DNA from: Symsagittifera roscoffensis
Taxonomy: Eukaryota; Xenacoelomorpha; Acoela; Convolutidae
DNA length: 62,000 nucleotides
NCBI RefSeq assembly: GCF_963678635.1
Contig: NC_087069.1
Span: forward strand, 12,854,874 to 12,916,873
Direction of reading: 5' to 3'
Shown: piece after piece, positions 7,829 through 16,653 of the stretch
How positions within the stretch are numbered: the stretch's first letter is position 1
Layout of the letters: every line of letters starts with the position of its first letter
Program-made: the position numbers and the translations under genes
The notes under the pieces: generated by a model
Told to the model about the DNA's origin: nothing
Database searches by the model: none
The model's input: the letters and a program-made list of their open reading frames with translations, nothing else

Positions 7829-9770
7829 ATTACTTACACGAAAAACGACAGTTGAAATACCCAAAAACATAAAATTCTACCTTGCAGAAAACGAAACATC
7901 ACCCCGATTAGAATGCAAATATGCAGTGAAAACTGATATTGAACAATCACAAATAAATAATTTACAACATTTCCCACTTTATTTAGATTGTCAAAATAAT
8001 CATTATGAAGTTGACCTACTTGGAACATCAACTTTTAAACCAATTCCATATTCCCAATGGATAAAAAATAACACCCAACAAAAACGAACAAAACAACACC
8101 AAACTAAAAAAGACCATTTTCCACTAATAGAAAAAGAAAATTTAACTGATAAAATAAATTTATCAGGACCACAAACAAATGATTCAAAATACACAATAAA
8201 TCAAGTTTTTGACCTTCATGACCCATTAGATACAATACCCTTATCTAAATTCGAAATTGAAAACATTTTTCTCCCTCCAACAGAAACAATTACAATTTCA
8301 ACACTAAAACAATACCAAAATCTTGACCCAATAATTCGACAACTAAAATCATGGCACAAATATAAAACTAAACCTACCAAAGCAGATTCAACCATACTAG
8401 GCAACAAGACACTTCTCCGATATTTTCGCAAATTTAATTACACAACAATTAATGAAACTACAGACCTTTTAGAATACAACTTAAACGAATCCATAGTCCC
8501 CTGTCTTCCTTTAAGTATGATTCTCATCGCTTTTAATATTTCACATACACAAAATATTAAAGGACACTCTGGATCAGAAAAAACATATTCAAATTTTATA
8601 CAAAATTTTTACTTCCCAAATGCACCAATCTGGATAAAAGTACTATGCAATGATTGTATAGTATGTCAACTAAATAAACCTTACCCAAACCAAAAACAAA
8701 TAGCACAAAAACAAGATTTTAAAGGACAAAGTTTGTACTTTAATCACCGTATCTCATTTGATACTAAAGGCCCAATTTCACCCTCATCAGAAGGAAACTC
8801 CTACATTATGGTAATTGTTGACGCATTCACACACTATGTAGCACTTAACCCAGTACCACATTGTAATGCTTATTACGCATATACAACACTTTATGAACAC
8901 TGGATAGCAAAATTTGGACTACCAGAAATTTTAGTCACAGACAATGGTACAGAATTCATAAATAATGAAATAATAACACTATGTCATTTATACAACATTA
9001 AACACAAACCACGTACATCTCATGCACCTTGGACAAACGGCTTAGTCGAAGGTATGAACCGTTCACTACAAGAATATCTTAGATGTATCATCAACGGAAA
9101 TGATACAAAATATACCGAATGGTCAGCAGATGTAAAATTATTTCCCTTAGCATATAACTCACAAATTACGACAACACTAGGAATGTCACCATACGAAATG
9201 GTTTTTAACCAAAAGCCACGCAAACCAATAATGTTTACAGCAAATTCCCATAAAAACGCACAAGGTTATTGTCAACCAAATAAAGACTCAATTTGTTATA
9301 ACCTACCTTTACATACACACGATGAAGATCATTTTCATCACCCACAAATTCTTAAATTAGCCTCCGGTACACACACCGAATGGATTTTAAATAGAGATAA
9401 GAAACACAATGAAATTTACCAAAAAATAACAAAAAAGTTATTACAAAGACAAAACATAAATGAACAAATCAATTCACGTTTTACACCAGCTTCCGATTTA
9501 AAAATTGGAACATTTGTTCTCATACCTAATTTTAATACTCAAAAAGGAATTTCTAAAAAATTACAACCCCTCCGAAAAGGACCCTACCAAATAATTGCAA
9601 GACCCACTGATGTCACATATAAAATTACCGACTCAAATAAAAAAGAAATCGTTCAGCACCGAAACAACCTATTACCTTACTACCCAAAAGAATACGCACT
9701 CCGCGAATTAACCCAATTATATTGCTTCACAGGATTAAAAAATAGTTCAAAACGAAACAGAATAAAATGA
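7638..9770 (+). CDS. pol: Pol C-terminal part: end of RNase H and integrase
   Basis: This frame is open from 7638, but similarity to Pol starts near 7716, where it takes over from the upstream frame. The RNase H end is visible as WTAGKNLALPDTLSRN. A tether leads to integrase: a zinc-binding HHCC with H303, H310, C340 and C343 (an extra C337 precedes), then the catalytic triad D375 (FDTKGP), D435 (VTDNGTEF) and E471 (GLVEGMNRS), with 35 residues between the last two as in retroviral integrases. The C-terminus carries a GPY-type module (RKGPYQII) and no chromodomain. Integrase inserts the DNA copy into host chromosomes. Numbering is from 7638. The ATG at 7638 lies inside RNase H and is probably not a real start; the protein depends on the upstream frame. 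Confidence 0.92.
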   Translation: MDQNIPQFYSQIINQSSFFLHKSLIHRVYRFQLILMKFPNLHIVWTAGKNLALPDTLSRNTPPELLTRKTTVEIPKNIKFYLAENETSPRLECKYAVKTDIEQSQINNLQHFPLYLDCQNNHYEVDLLGTSTFKPIPYSQWIKNNTQQKRTKQHQTKKDHFPLIEKENLTDKINLSGPQTNDSKYTINQVFDLHDPLDTIPLSKFEIENIFLPPTETITISTLKQYQNLDPIIRQLKSWHKYKTKPTKADSTILGNKTLLRYFRKFNYTTINETTDLLEYNLNESIVPCLPLSMILIAFNISHTQNIKGHSGSEKTYSNFIQNFYFPNAPIWIKVLCNDCIVCQLNKPYPNQKQIAQKQDFKGQSLYFNHRISFDTKGPISPSSEGNSYIMVIVDAFTHYVALNPVPHCNAYYAYTTLYEHWIAKFGLPEILVTDNGTEFINNEIITLCHLYNIKHKPRTSHAPWTNGLVEGMNRSLQEYLRCIINGNDTKYTEWSADVKLFPLAYNSQITTTLGMSPYEMVFNQKPRKPIMFTANSHKNAQGYCQPNKDSICYNLPLHTHDEDHFHHPQILKLASGTHTEWILNRDKKHNEIYQKITKKLLQRQNINEQINSRFTPASDLKIGTFVLIPNFNTQKGISKKLQPLRKGPYQIIARPTDVTYKITDSNKKEIVQHRNNLLPYYPKEYALRELTQLYCFTGLKNSSKRNRIK

Positions 9771-9870
9771 TAACCCCACCGAAAATCAAAACACAAAACC
9801 AACCGCTACCAAAAACACTACAAAAAATCTAGACCATAAAGAATCCCAAAAGCAAAGAAAAAATAGAAAA

Positions 9871-10014
9871 ATGACAGAACAAATAATACCCCAAGAAGAA
9901 ATAGACAAATCAGAACATAGAAAAACAACAAGACTCCGAAATCAACCACGTAAAAACTACAAAATGTTCATCCCCCAATCTAAAATATTAAAGAAAGTAG
10001 AATTTAAAAAGTAA
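9871..10014 (+). CDS. Small basic ORF after pol (47 aa)
   Basis: ATG 9871 opens a 47-codon frame ending in TAA at 10012-10014, about 100 bases after the pol stop and in a different frame. The product is charged, with RKTTRLRNQPRKNY in the middle and a lysine-rich end. Its centre resembles the basic Arg-rich tails seen at the C-termini of some Gypsy Pol proteins, so it may be a detached Pol tail rather than a separate gene. It is short enough to be chance. Confidence 0.3.
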   Translation: MTEQIIPQEEIDKSEHRKTTRLRNQPRKNYKMFIPQSKILKKVEFKK

Positions 10015-10615
10015 TTTTAAGACTTTATACTTCACAATCTTGAAACCTCCGTAACATTTTTCATTTCCATTTTTCAAAATAACATGCTGACAAGTACGCA
10101 ATAATTCTAGTTCAAAATAGACCAATAGGATTCATCCAATCCGTCACTTTCTCTAACTGAAACTAAGACCAATTAGACGATTCATATAGAACTCCAGGCA
10201 CATCTCTAACTATAACTTTACAACCTCCAGGTCAAAAATAAGCAAACCACTCCAACTTGACAACTAAAATAAATATCACCATAATACCGTACCCCTCCCT
10301 TATCTAATAACCCAAAGATCAACAATATTTCCCCAACTCAGACCACGAATACCCCCAAAACAAATTTGATAACTTAGCCTAAAGTAACAAAATGATGATT
10401 TTAACTAGCCTAAAGTATGAAAATCTCACCATACCCCGGATCATTTGACAAACAAAAATAAAGAAAAAGACGACCTCCCGATCACCATGAAAATTGCCCC
10501 CAACAAATTTTTACAAAACTCAACCCACTTGTCAAAAAACTAATAAATAATCCGACCACACTAGAAAATCGCCTCAAACAGCAAAAAAATATTCGACTAA
10601 GAGATCATTTCTTAA
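10015..10615 (+). other. Untranslated spacer between pol and the small hydrophobic ORFs
   Basis: About 600 bases with stops in all forward frames. A 12-base direct repeat TAGCCTAAAGTA occurs at 10375 and 10406. No gene is visible; it may carry control signals for the downstream ORFs. Confidence 0.5.
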
Positions 10616-10846
10616 ATGCTCTTCTCTCAATCAGTTGCTCAAATACTTATAAATTTTAAACATTTTTTTACAATACTTGAAACCTTTATAATATTTCTTT
10701 TTGATATACTTGAATCTTTTCTAATAATCCTAATCATTTTTTGTAACATTTTTTTAATTTTCTACACTACTCTTGAACTATTCCTTCAACTTTCCAAAAC
10801 CCTTGAATATATCCACAGGTACGATTCATACAACTTGTCTAAATGA
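10616..10846 (+). CDS. Small hydrophobic protein 1 (76 aa)
   Basis: The frame starts at ATG 10616 and encodes a protein dominated by Ile, Leu, Phe and Thr, with one long or two adjacent hydrophobic stretches between residues about 18 and 60, and a short polar end. It would be an integral membrane protein. Its stop TGA (10844-10846) overlaps the next ATG (10843-10845) as ATGA, an arrangement used for termination-reinitiation in several viruses. Size and hydrophobicity resemble viroporins or small membrane accessory proteins of enveloped viruses, but there is no recognisable motif and the role is inferred. AT-rich DNA can produce hydrophobic ORFs by chance; the tight junction with the next ORF is the main support. 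Confidence 0.45.
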   Translation: MLFSQSVAQILINFKHFFTILETFIIFLFDILESFLIILIIFCNIFLIFYTTLELFLQLSKTLEYIHRYDSYNLSK

Positions 10847-11031
10847 TACGAACAATTTTCAGTAGAACTGATATTTTTTTATTGTTTGTAATTTTCATAA
10901 CATTTTTATCATCCCTCATTTTGACCATATGTAAATGTATAAAGAAAGCAATCATCACATTTGCCCTAGCAACAATTTTCCTAATTATTTTTTTGGAAGA
11001 ATATTATAATAAACACAAATTTTCTCACTAA
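10843..11031 (+). CDS. Small hydrophobic protein 2 (62 aa)
   Basis: The ATG lies within the stop of the preceding ORF (ATGA). The protein has two hydrophobic segments, residues about 11-29 and 36-52, separated by a short basic cysteine-containing loop (CKCIKK), and a charged tail. It would be a two-pass hairpin membrane protein. With its partner it forms a pair placed just upstream of the env region, which suggests a role at membranes during assembly or release; that is inference. Function unknown. Confidence 0.45.
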   Translation: MIRTIFSRTDIFLLFVIFITFLSSLILTICKCIKKAIITFALATIFLIIFLEEYYNKHKFSH

Positions 11032-11039
11032 ACTAATAA

Positions 11040-12170
11040 TTCAAAAAACTATCAAAAATTGCTACCCAACAGTCACAAAGTCAGTCTTCACCGACATCAT
11101 CCCAAGATAACCCAACACCACCTTCAACTACTCAAAATCCTCAAACATCTACACGAATTTCTTTTCAAGATAATCCATACACTTTTGAAGAACGGCACGC
11201 TCGTTTATCTGAACCACTAGAACCAGTTCAACGACAAGCATCTCTAAGTGAACCAACATATAATCTTTACCCAACACTACCACAAGAACTAAGTAGAATA
11301 CGAAACCTTAGTCAAAACCAAAACACAACAGAAATAAATAGACAAATTATACATCCTCGACGAAATAGAAATTTTCAAACTCCCCGAGTTCATTTTGAAA
11401 TACCTCAATCACCATCACAAACCACTCCAGAAAACACCACTGGTATCACACCAGAAACCCCTACACTTTTTTCACAACGAAGCACTTCAAGTCTACCCTC
11501 AGACTACTTAGGTTCAACACCAACATCTGAACAAGCACGAGAAAATCCTTTTAACCCCCCAAACCTAACATCACGACTGCCATATTGGACTACACATTCA
11601 TTCACACAAGGTGAACCAAATTTAGTCAATGACCCCATAGATATTTCTACAGATACAACATCTTCATCACTACCCGAAACATTATCACTCCCATCAACAC
11701 CATCAATTAGTCAAATCTCACCGACACCTTTTAACTTAACTTTTCCAAACAACCTCGACGCAAGATACCGAGAACAATCATTAACAAATATTCCTTTAAG
11801 ATTAGATTGGAATACATTCACAGCACCTCCACCATTATTTGGACAACATCAAGAAAGTAACCGCCTTCATAACTGGGCACTTAATAGATTACAATATCGC
11901 CAAGATATTCACAACGATATCCGTGATCACAATATTCAAATACTCCAACAAAACAGTTTACAATTAAAGTTTGAAATCACAGTTAAATTAAACAATATTA
12001 CACAACATCCCTACCCATTAAACCCACCTAACATAACAGCTCAATCACTACCACCACCATTTATAACTACTGAAATAATATATAAATACGACAGATATAC
12101 CAAAAACACAATTGGTTACATTACATTTTATAACCCATATTCAGGATTATCATACACATGTATATTCTAA
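11040..12170 (+). CDS. Long frame without any ATG (376 codons), Pro/Ser/Thr/Gln-rich
   Basis: Two tandem stops (11034-11039) precede a frame that stays open to TAA at 12168-12170 and contains no ATG. Its first two thirds are rich in Ser, Thr, Pro and Gln; the last 130 codons look folded (RLDWNTFTAPPPLFG, then an alternating hydrophobic C-terminus). A chance frame of this length is unlikely, and the composition matches the N-terminal part of the post-env ORF. It must be reached by splicing or by a non-AUG start. A possible acceptor is the AG at 11071-11072, preceded by CTAAACTAAT-type branch sequences. The end overlaps the Env start by 13 bases. No family recognised. Confidence 0.5.
   Translation, partial: FKKLSKIATQQSQSQSSPTSSQDNPTPPSTTQNPQTSTRISFQDNPYTFEERHARLSEPLEPVQRQASLSEPTYNLYPTLPQELSRIRNLSQNQNTTEINRQIIHPRRNRNFQTPRVHFEIPQSPSQTTPENTTGITPETPTLFSQRSTSSLPSDYLGSTPTSEQARENPFNPPNLTSRLPYWTTHSFTQGEPNLVNDPIDISTDTTSSSLPETLSLPSTPSISQISPTPFNLTFPNNLDARYREQSLTNIPLRLDWNTFTAPPPLFGQHQESNRLHNWALNRLQYRQDIHNDIRDHNIQILQQNSLQLKFEITVKLNNITQHPYPLNPPNITAQSLPPPFITTEIIYKYDRYTKNTIGYITFYNPYSGLSYTCIF
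12143..12144 (+). promoter_or_regulatory. Candidate splice acceptor for env mRNA
   Basis: The sequence CCCATATTCAG ends at 12144, 13 bases before the Env ATG at 12158. Retroviral env genes are usually expressed from a spliced RNA, and this AG is well placed. The pyrimidine tract is weak. Candidate donors are the GTAAGT sequences in the leader. Confidence 0.35.
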
Positions 12171-14776
12171 AATTATTAATTTTTTTCCAACTCCTTTTTC
12201 TAGTAACCTCAAATCAAAACATAAACCCTTCCCCCCGTACAGGACCACAAGATTTATTGGTAACACATTACGATTGCGAAGACAATGAACAAAAAACACT
12301 ACACAAATATGCAATAAATCAAGTATCACAATGTGAAACAGAACCACAAGCTATAGAAACCACAAATGTAATAGCAACACTCTATTCAAAAGCCCGAGCA
12401 ACAACAGTTACAGGTTATAAATTCACAGCGACATTTTCCGAAAAGAAAGTACATTGTTCACAAGTCTCCAACGGCAACAAAAACCGACTTGACCATGAAT
12501 CATTCTATCAAAGTAATATAGAACGTCTTTTACATCTCAATCCCGACGATTGTAAAAATGAATTACTTAGACTAAACATCACACAAAATAAAAACTCCGC
12601 AAGAAAGTTAGTTAACTTTCAAGTTTTTTCAGACTCTGTACATCAATCACAACTTGAAAGACACCAAGGACATATAAAACTAGACGACAAATACCCGTAT
12701 AACGGCGCACACGGACGATTAACCTATGACCTACATGATAAACATTGGATACCACACATTGGTATAAATAACCCATCAAACTGCAAAGCAGACACGAAAA
12801 ATAAAGGATACCAAGAAATAATGTTTTTCGATTGGAAAATACAACTCGAAAAAATACAACTCACACGAGATTTATCTGATAATACAATGATCTATCAAGG
12901 AATCCGACTACCTTGTAAAAATGATCAAGGATATTGCGACCCTACAACAAGAACACAAGCAACAATTGTTTGGTTCCCCGAAGATACATGTACAACATTT
13001 CAAGTAGCAAAAATACACGCTCGTATGATAAAATTTCACGAAAAATATTTCATACAATCAATTCCTTATGAACAAGTCCATCCATCACGAAAACTAAGTT
13101 CTAATTTTAGAAACATTGACAATATAGAAAATAAATTGACACGTTTTCAAATATATCAAGAAACAGAACTTGCATGTAAATACAGGAATCCACTTCACAG
13201 AACACAATACTCTGAAATATTAGTTGAATACGAAAAAGGATTCGACATGACCACTGGAAAAGTAAAAATCGACCCATATGCCACAGGTCATCCTCCAAAC
13301 GAAGGAACATCCTATATACCAGTTAATTTTGAAAAAAGCAACGGACAACCTGGTGGACATCTAAAACCTTATGACACCAGAAGCACACGCTTACAAGAAT
13401 TATCACTAATGAATACTACATATTTCGGTAATATCCACTATGATATTCATTTGGATATGAAACTAGACTATACAATTAGCCGCATTTTTCAAGAAACGTC
13501 ACTCTCCGAATTAGAAACACTACACCAACTATGTGAATTGGAACGAACACAAATATTACAATCACTTGCACTAGCAGTATTAAAAATACCCTACGCAGGA
13601 TACTTATTATCAGGAAATAGATCAAATTTTTTAGACTACGAAGGAAACATCTTATGGTTTTATACTTGTACTAAAAAAGTATCACCACTATACGTTTTTG
13701 AAGATAAACGTTGTTATAAAAGAATCCCTATCTTTTATAAGAATAAAGTACATTTCGTGGATACACTTTCACGAAGAACCTATTTCTGGGATACCGCAGT
13801 CCCATGTGGATCAGAAAATAGCCACAATGTAGTACAACTAAACCCTGATGAAAATAAATATTATCTTCTCACTCCATACCCCACATTAATGCAACCACTC
13901 AAAAAATTTTCACCAGAAAGCATTCGCGCTATTGCCCGAAACCCAAATATAGACTTACAATCAATAGGAATATACTCAAAATCAGATATTCAACATCACA
14001 TTAGAACACAACAATTCCAAGAATTATTAACACAAATGGACACTATACAAAGACAATCAATAGACCAAAATTTACGCAAACTTGCAGAAACCGCAGGTTT
14101 TGCCGATATCTACACACAAGACTATAGCGGATATTTTAAAGACATTAAAGATTATATATATCTAAACGGCGAAAAATACCGTCCCCAAGATATATCACCA
14201 ATCAACATTTTTAGTTTTGTTACACTTAAGAATGAAATCCTTGATTTTCTAGGATGGCCCTACTACATCTTAGAAAAATTGACTATTTTATACGCAATGT
14301 TTAACTTTATTGGATTTCTTTTCTCACTTTTGAAAGGAATCTACAACACATGTGCTATACACACACAAGTAAACAGACAAGCAAGCGTAGCACGCATACT
14401 CTTTGCAGGATTTTTTGGAATTTTTTCCACATCTATAAACAAAATTCTTTTAGACGCACAAATAAAAGAATACAACACAAAAATAGCAACACGACAAAAT
14501 ACATACGACGAAGAACATAACAATGTCGACACACAGCCAACGGCACCACAATTACCACCCCTACCACATAACCATCCACTATCCCTAGTCCCACGAAATT
14601 TTCGAAATTTAGCCATCACACATAATCCAAATTTTCGACTCAATACATCGCAAAGTCCCGTCCAACATATAATGACACATCAATCACAAGATGATAATAC
14701 TTATGAACAAATTATTGAACAGCCCCATACCACCGCTTTTCAATCTCAAAATAATAATTTTTTTAGCCCACGATGA
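12158..14776 (+). CDS. env: Envelope-like glycoprotein (872 aa)
   Basis: The N-terminus is a clear signal peptide (MYILKLLIFFQLLFLVTS, about 19 residues), followed by a large Cys-containing ectodomain beginning with a Tyr-Asp-Cys motif at residues 38-40. Sequons include LNIT, GNRS and MNTT. Near the C-terminus is a strong membrane segment at about residues 708-732, a second hydrophobic stretch around 745-758, and a Pro/Gln/His-rich tail of roughly 110 residues. Signal peptide, ectodomain, C-terminal anchor and position after pol fit a viral Env used for entry into cells. I see no obvious furin site or fusion peptide and cannot tell which viral glycoprotein family it came from. Length is above the roughly 450-650 residues usual for insect errantivirus Env. 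The stop overlaps the next ATG as ATGA. Confidence 0.78.
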   Translation: MYILKLLIFFQLLFLVTSNQNINPSPRTGPQDLLVTHYDCEDNEQKTLHKYAINQVSQCETEPQAIETTNVIATLYSKARATTVTGYKFTATFSEKKVHCSQVSNGNKNRLDHESFYQSNIERLLHLNPDDCKNELLRLNITQNKNSARKLVNFQVFSDSVHQSQLERHQGHIKLDDKYPYNGAHGRLTYDLHDKHWIPHIGINNPSNCKADTKNKGYQEIMFFDWKIQLEKIQLTRDLSDNTMIYQGIRLPCKNDQGYCDPTTRTQATIVWFPEDTCTTFQVAKIHARMIKFHEKYFIQSIPYEQVHPSRKLSSNFRNIDNIENKLTRFQIYQETELACKYRNPLHRTQYSEILVEYEKGFDMTTGKVKIDPYATGHPPNEGTSYIPVNFEKSNGQPGGHLKPYDTRSTRLQELSLMNTTYFGNIHYDIHLDMKLDYTISRIFQETSLSELETLHQLCELERTQILQSLALAVLKIPYAGYLLSGNRSNFLDYEGNILWFYTCTKKVSPLYVFEDKRCYKRIPIFYKNKVHFVDTLSRRTYFWDTAVPCGSENSHNVVQLNPDENKYYLLTPYPTLMQPLKKFSPESIRAIARNPNIDLQSIGIYSKSDIQHHIRTQQFQELLTQMDTIQRQSIDQNLRKLAETAGFADIYTQDYSGYFKDIKDYIYLNGEKYRPQDISPINIFSFVTLKNEILDFLGWPYYILEKLTILYAMFNFIGFLFSLLKGIYNTCAIHTQVNRQASVARILFAGFFGIFSTSINKILLDAQIKEYNTKIATRQNTYDEEHNNVDTQPTAPQLPPLPHNHPLSLVPRNFRNLAITHNPNFRLNTSQSPVQHIMTHQSQDDNTYEQIIEQPHTTAFQSQNNNFFSPR

Positions 14777-16572
14777 GCCGCCAACTTGGATCACTACACC
14801 GATCAAATTCCCATCCAACCAATCTTACCTCTCCAATCCCAATCCTACCACTTTTTGCTTTTCCGCCACCCGATTTTCCATCTAGCAATGTAACATCAGG
14901 CATGAATTCCGACACTAACTCACATATTTCAGTTTTATACTCCATCTCACAGCTAAATAACCCGAATATTGAAACCCCCGATGAATTTGCCGACTCAGAA
15001 CCATCCCCATCCAATAATTTTCATAACCCTTCTAATTTTTCTCAACCTCCTTTTCAACCCATATTGTCCAATAACCCTGACCCAATCACTCCCACACCCT
15101 CTTATGCTTCCCAAGTTACCCCAACCTACTCCTCATACCATTCTGACCAATCATCTCATTCTCCAGACACCCCCCGAATCTCCCCAGAGCTAGATAATTT
15201 TATTACCCTCCAACAACAACCCTACCACCTTAACACCCCGACCATAAACCAAATCTCCTCCACTACAAATTCATCCAATCCCCCTACACCCTCTTCAAAT
15301 TATACTGAATCATTAACACCATCATCCACATCCACTATATCTTCACTAAACACTAATAGAGCTTACCGCACTTTTAAAAGAAAATTCCCCAACCATCCTT
15401 TCCCAGCAAAACCAGGAACAGCCCGTGAATACATCAACCACCCCCAGCATACTAACACTAAAGAATTTTTAGCTATCACTTTACCCTCATTTCCACAATA
15501 CACCTTAAACACCCCTCACGACGCTAACGAAACACGCAACTTTGTAGATGAATACGTTTTAATGCCCACTCTCTCTTGGACCTCATACTATCATTTCACT
15601 AACCCTCTTTGCTTACCTTTATCCAGCACTTCCATCGATATAGAACGAAACAAAGACATGCTATATCGACTAACTACACCACTAACCGCTAGACAGTTTA
15701 CTTACGTTGGATATAAAAAATCACTAAAAATACACACTGCACCAAGAGCTAATGAATATACACTAGAATACTACGATCACAACATCATCAGAGCTAACCA
15801 AGATCAATTCTTAGACGACGATCGCTTCGCTAATCCACAAATCACCGAGAAATTTTTCATCAAGACACCATATGTATTTACACTAAACATCTTCGACCGA
15901 AAGTTTGATCACATTATTTCAGAAGCACTAACAAACACACAAGCATACGAAAGTTTTAAAGAACGCTTCCAAATCTTTTCACTAACCTTTCATTTCCTTG
16001 CACCACACGAAAGAGATTTGCACTGCTCACATGATATTATGTTGCGCACTAAACAAACACATACATACAGTTACTATCGTTTCATCCAAAATCACTTTGA
16101 CCTCCACACACCCTCTAGACAACCACACCATCGTTTTCAATTCATCAATTCAAAATACACTTCACCGTATTTCCTAAATTTCACATATTGTATTAAAGAC
16201 ACTAACCTCCATGGTATTCTTCGTAACTATGACCCCATAACCCAAATGTACATTTTCTGCCCCATCACCAAGACCTTCAACGCCGAAGAATCCCGACCCT
16301 TCCTTATCCCGCACGAGTTTGTACAGCCTATAAAAATCCCAATTTTAGAATTCATCCACAACACTAAATTTAATCACAAATTATATAACTTAATCCAAAA
16401 CACACCTTATGAGTTTGCAGTAGGCACTGAAGAACTAACCACTATTAAGGCACTTCAATTGCTTTGGCCACTGCTTCAGACTAAAAATATCATCCGCATT
16501 CTAGCTAAACTACTAACAACTTCAGAACTAATTCACGACATCTTCCCCCACGGTTTTTTCCCCGACGACTAA
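14773..16572 (+). CDS. Post-env ORF of unknown function (599 aa)
   Basis: The ATG is inside the env stop (ATGA), so translation probably follows termination of env, or a separate mRNA. Residues 1 to about 200 are a disordered Pro/Ser/Thr/Asn-rich segment; the remaining 400 look folded, with aromatic- and His-rich stretches and no membrane segment. No motif identifies a family. The coding strand of the first third is C-rich and almost free of G (15001-15060 has none), unlike the A-rich gag. The layout, a Pro/Ser/Thr N-terminus and a folded C-terminus, resembles the ATG-less frame upstream of env; they could be relatives. Structural (matrix-like) or regulatory roles are equally open. Confidence 0.68.
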   Translation: MSRQLGSLHRSNSHPTNLTSPIPILPLFAFPPPDFPSSNVTSGMNSDTNSHISVLYSISQLNNPNIETPDEFADSEPSPSNNFHNPSNFSQPPFQPILSNNPDPITPTPSYASQVTPTYSSYHSDQSSHSPDTPRISPELDNFITLQQQPYHLNTPTINQISSTTNSSNPPTPSSNYTESLTPSSTSTISSLNTNRAYRTFKRKFPNHPFPAKPGTAREYINHPQHTNTKEFLAITLPSFPQYTLNTPHDANETRNFVDEYVLMPTLSWTSYYHFTNPLCLPLSSTSIDIERNKDMLYRLTTPLTARQFTYVGYKKSLKIHTAPRANEYTLEYYDHNIIRANQDQFLDDDRFANPQITEKFFIKTPYVFTLNIFDRKFDHIISEALTNTQAYESFKERFQIFSLTFHFLAPHERDLHCSHDIMLRTKQTHTYSYYRFIQNHFDLHTPSRQPHHRFQFINSKYTSPYFLNFTYCIKDTNLHGILRNYDPITQMYIFCPITKTFNAEESRPFLIPHEFVQPIKIPILEFIHNTKFNHKLYNLIQNTPYEFAVGTEELTTIKALQLLWPLLQTKNIIRILAKLLTTSELIHDIFPHGFFPDD

Positions 16573-16575
16573 CAG

Positions 16576-16653
16576 GTAAGTATGAATTAAGTAAATATTA
16601 CTAACTAATTACAGTATTAAAAACTCACCATTCTTTATTCATGTTTTCCTTAG
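16576..16653 (+). promoter_or_regulatory. Possible short intron just after the last stop codon
   Basis: Four bases after the TAA of the post-env ORF the sequence is CAG then GTAAGTAT, a near-perfect splice donor at 16576. A TACTAAC branch-point consensus lies at about 16598-16604. Acceptors are TTACAG ending at 16614 (39-base intron) or the better TTTTCCTTAG ending at 16653 (78-base intron). Confidence 0.45.

Noticed and set aside
11029-11040. Frameshift from the 62-codon ORF into the ATG-less frame
   Set aside because: The target frame has stops at 11034-11039, after the end of the upstream ORF, so a simple shift would terminate.
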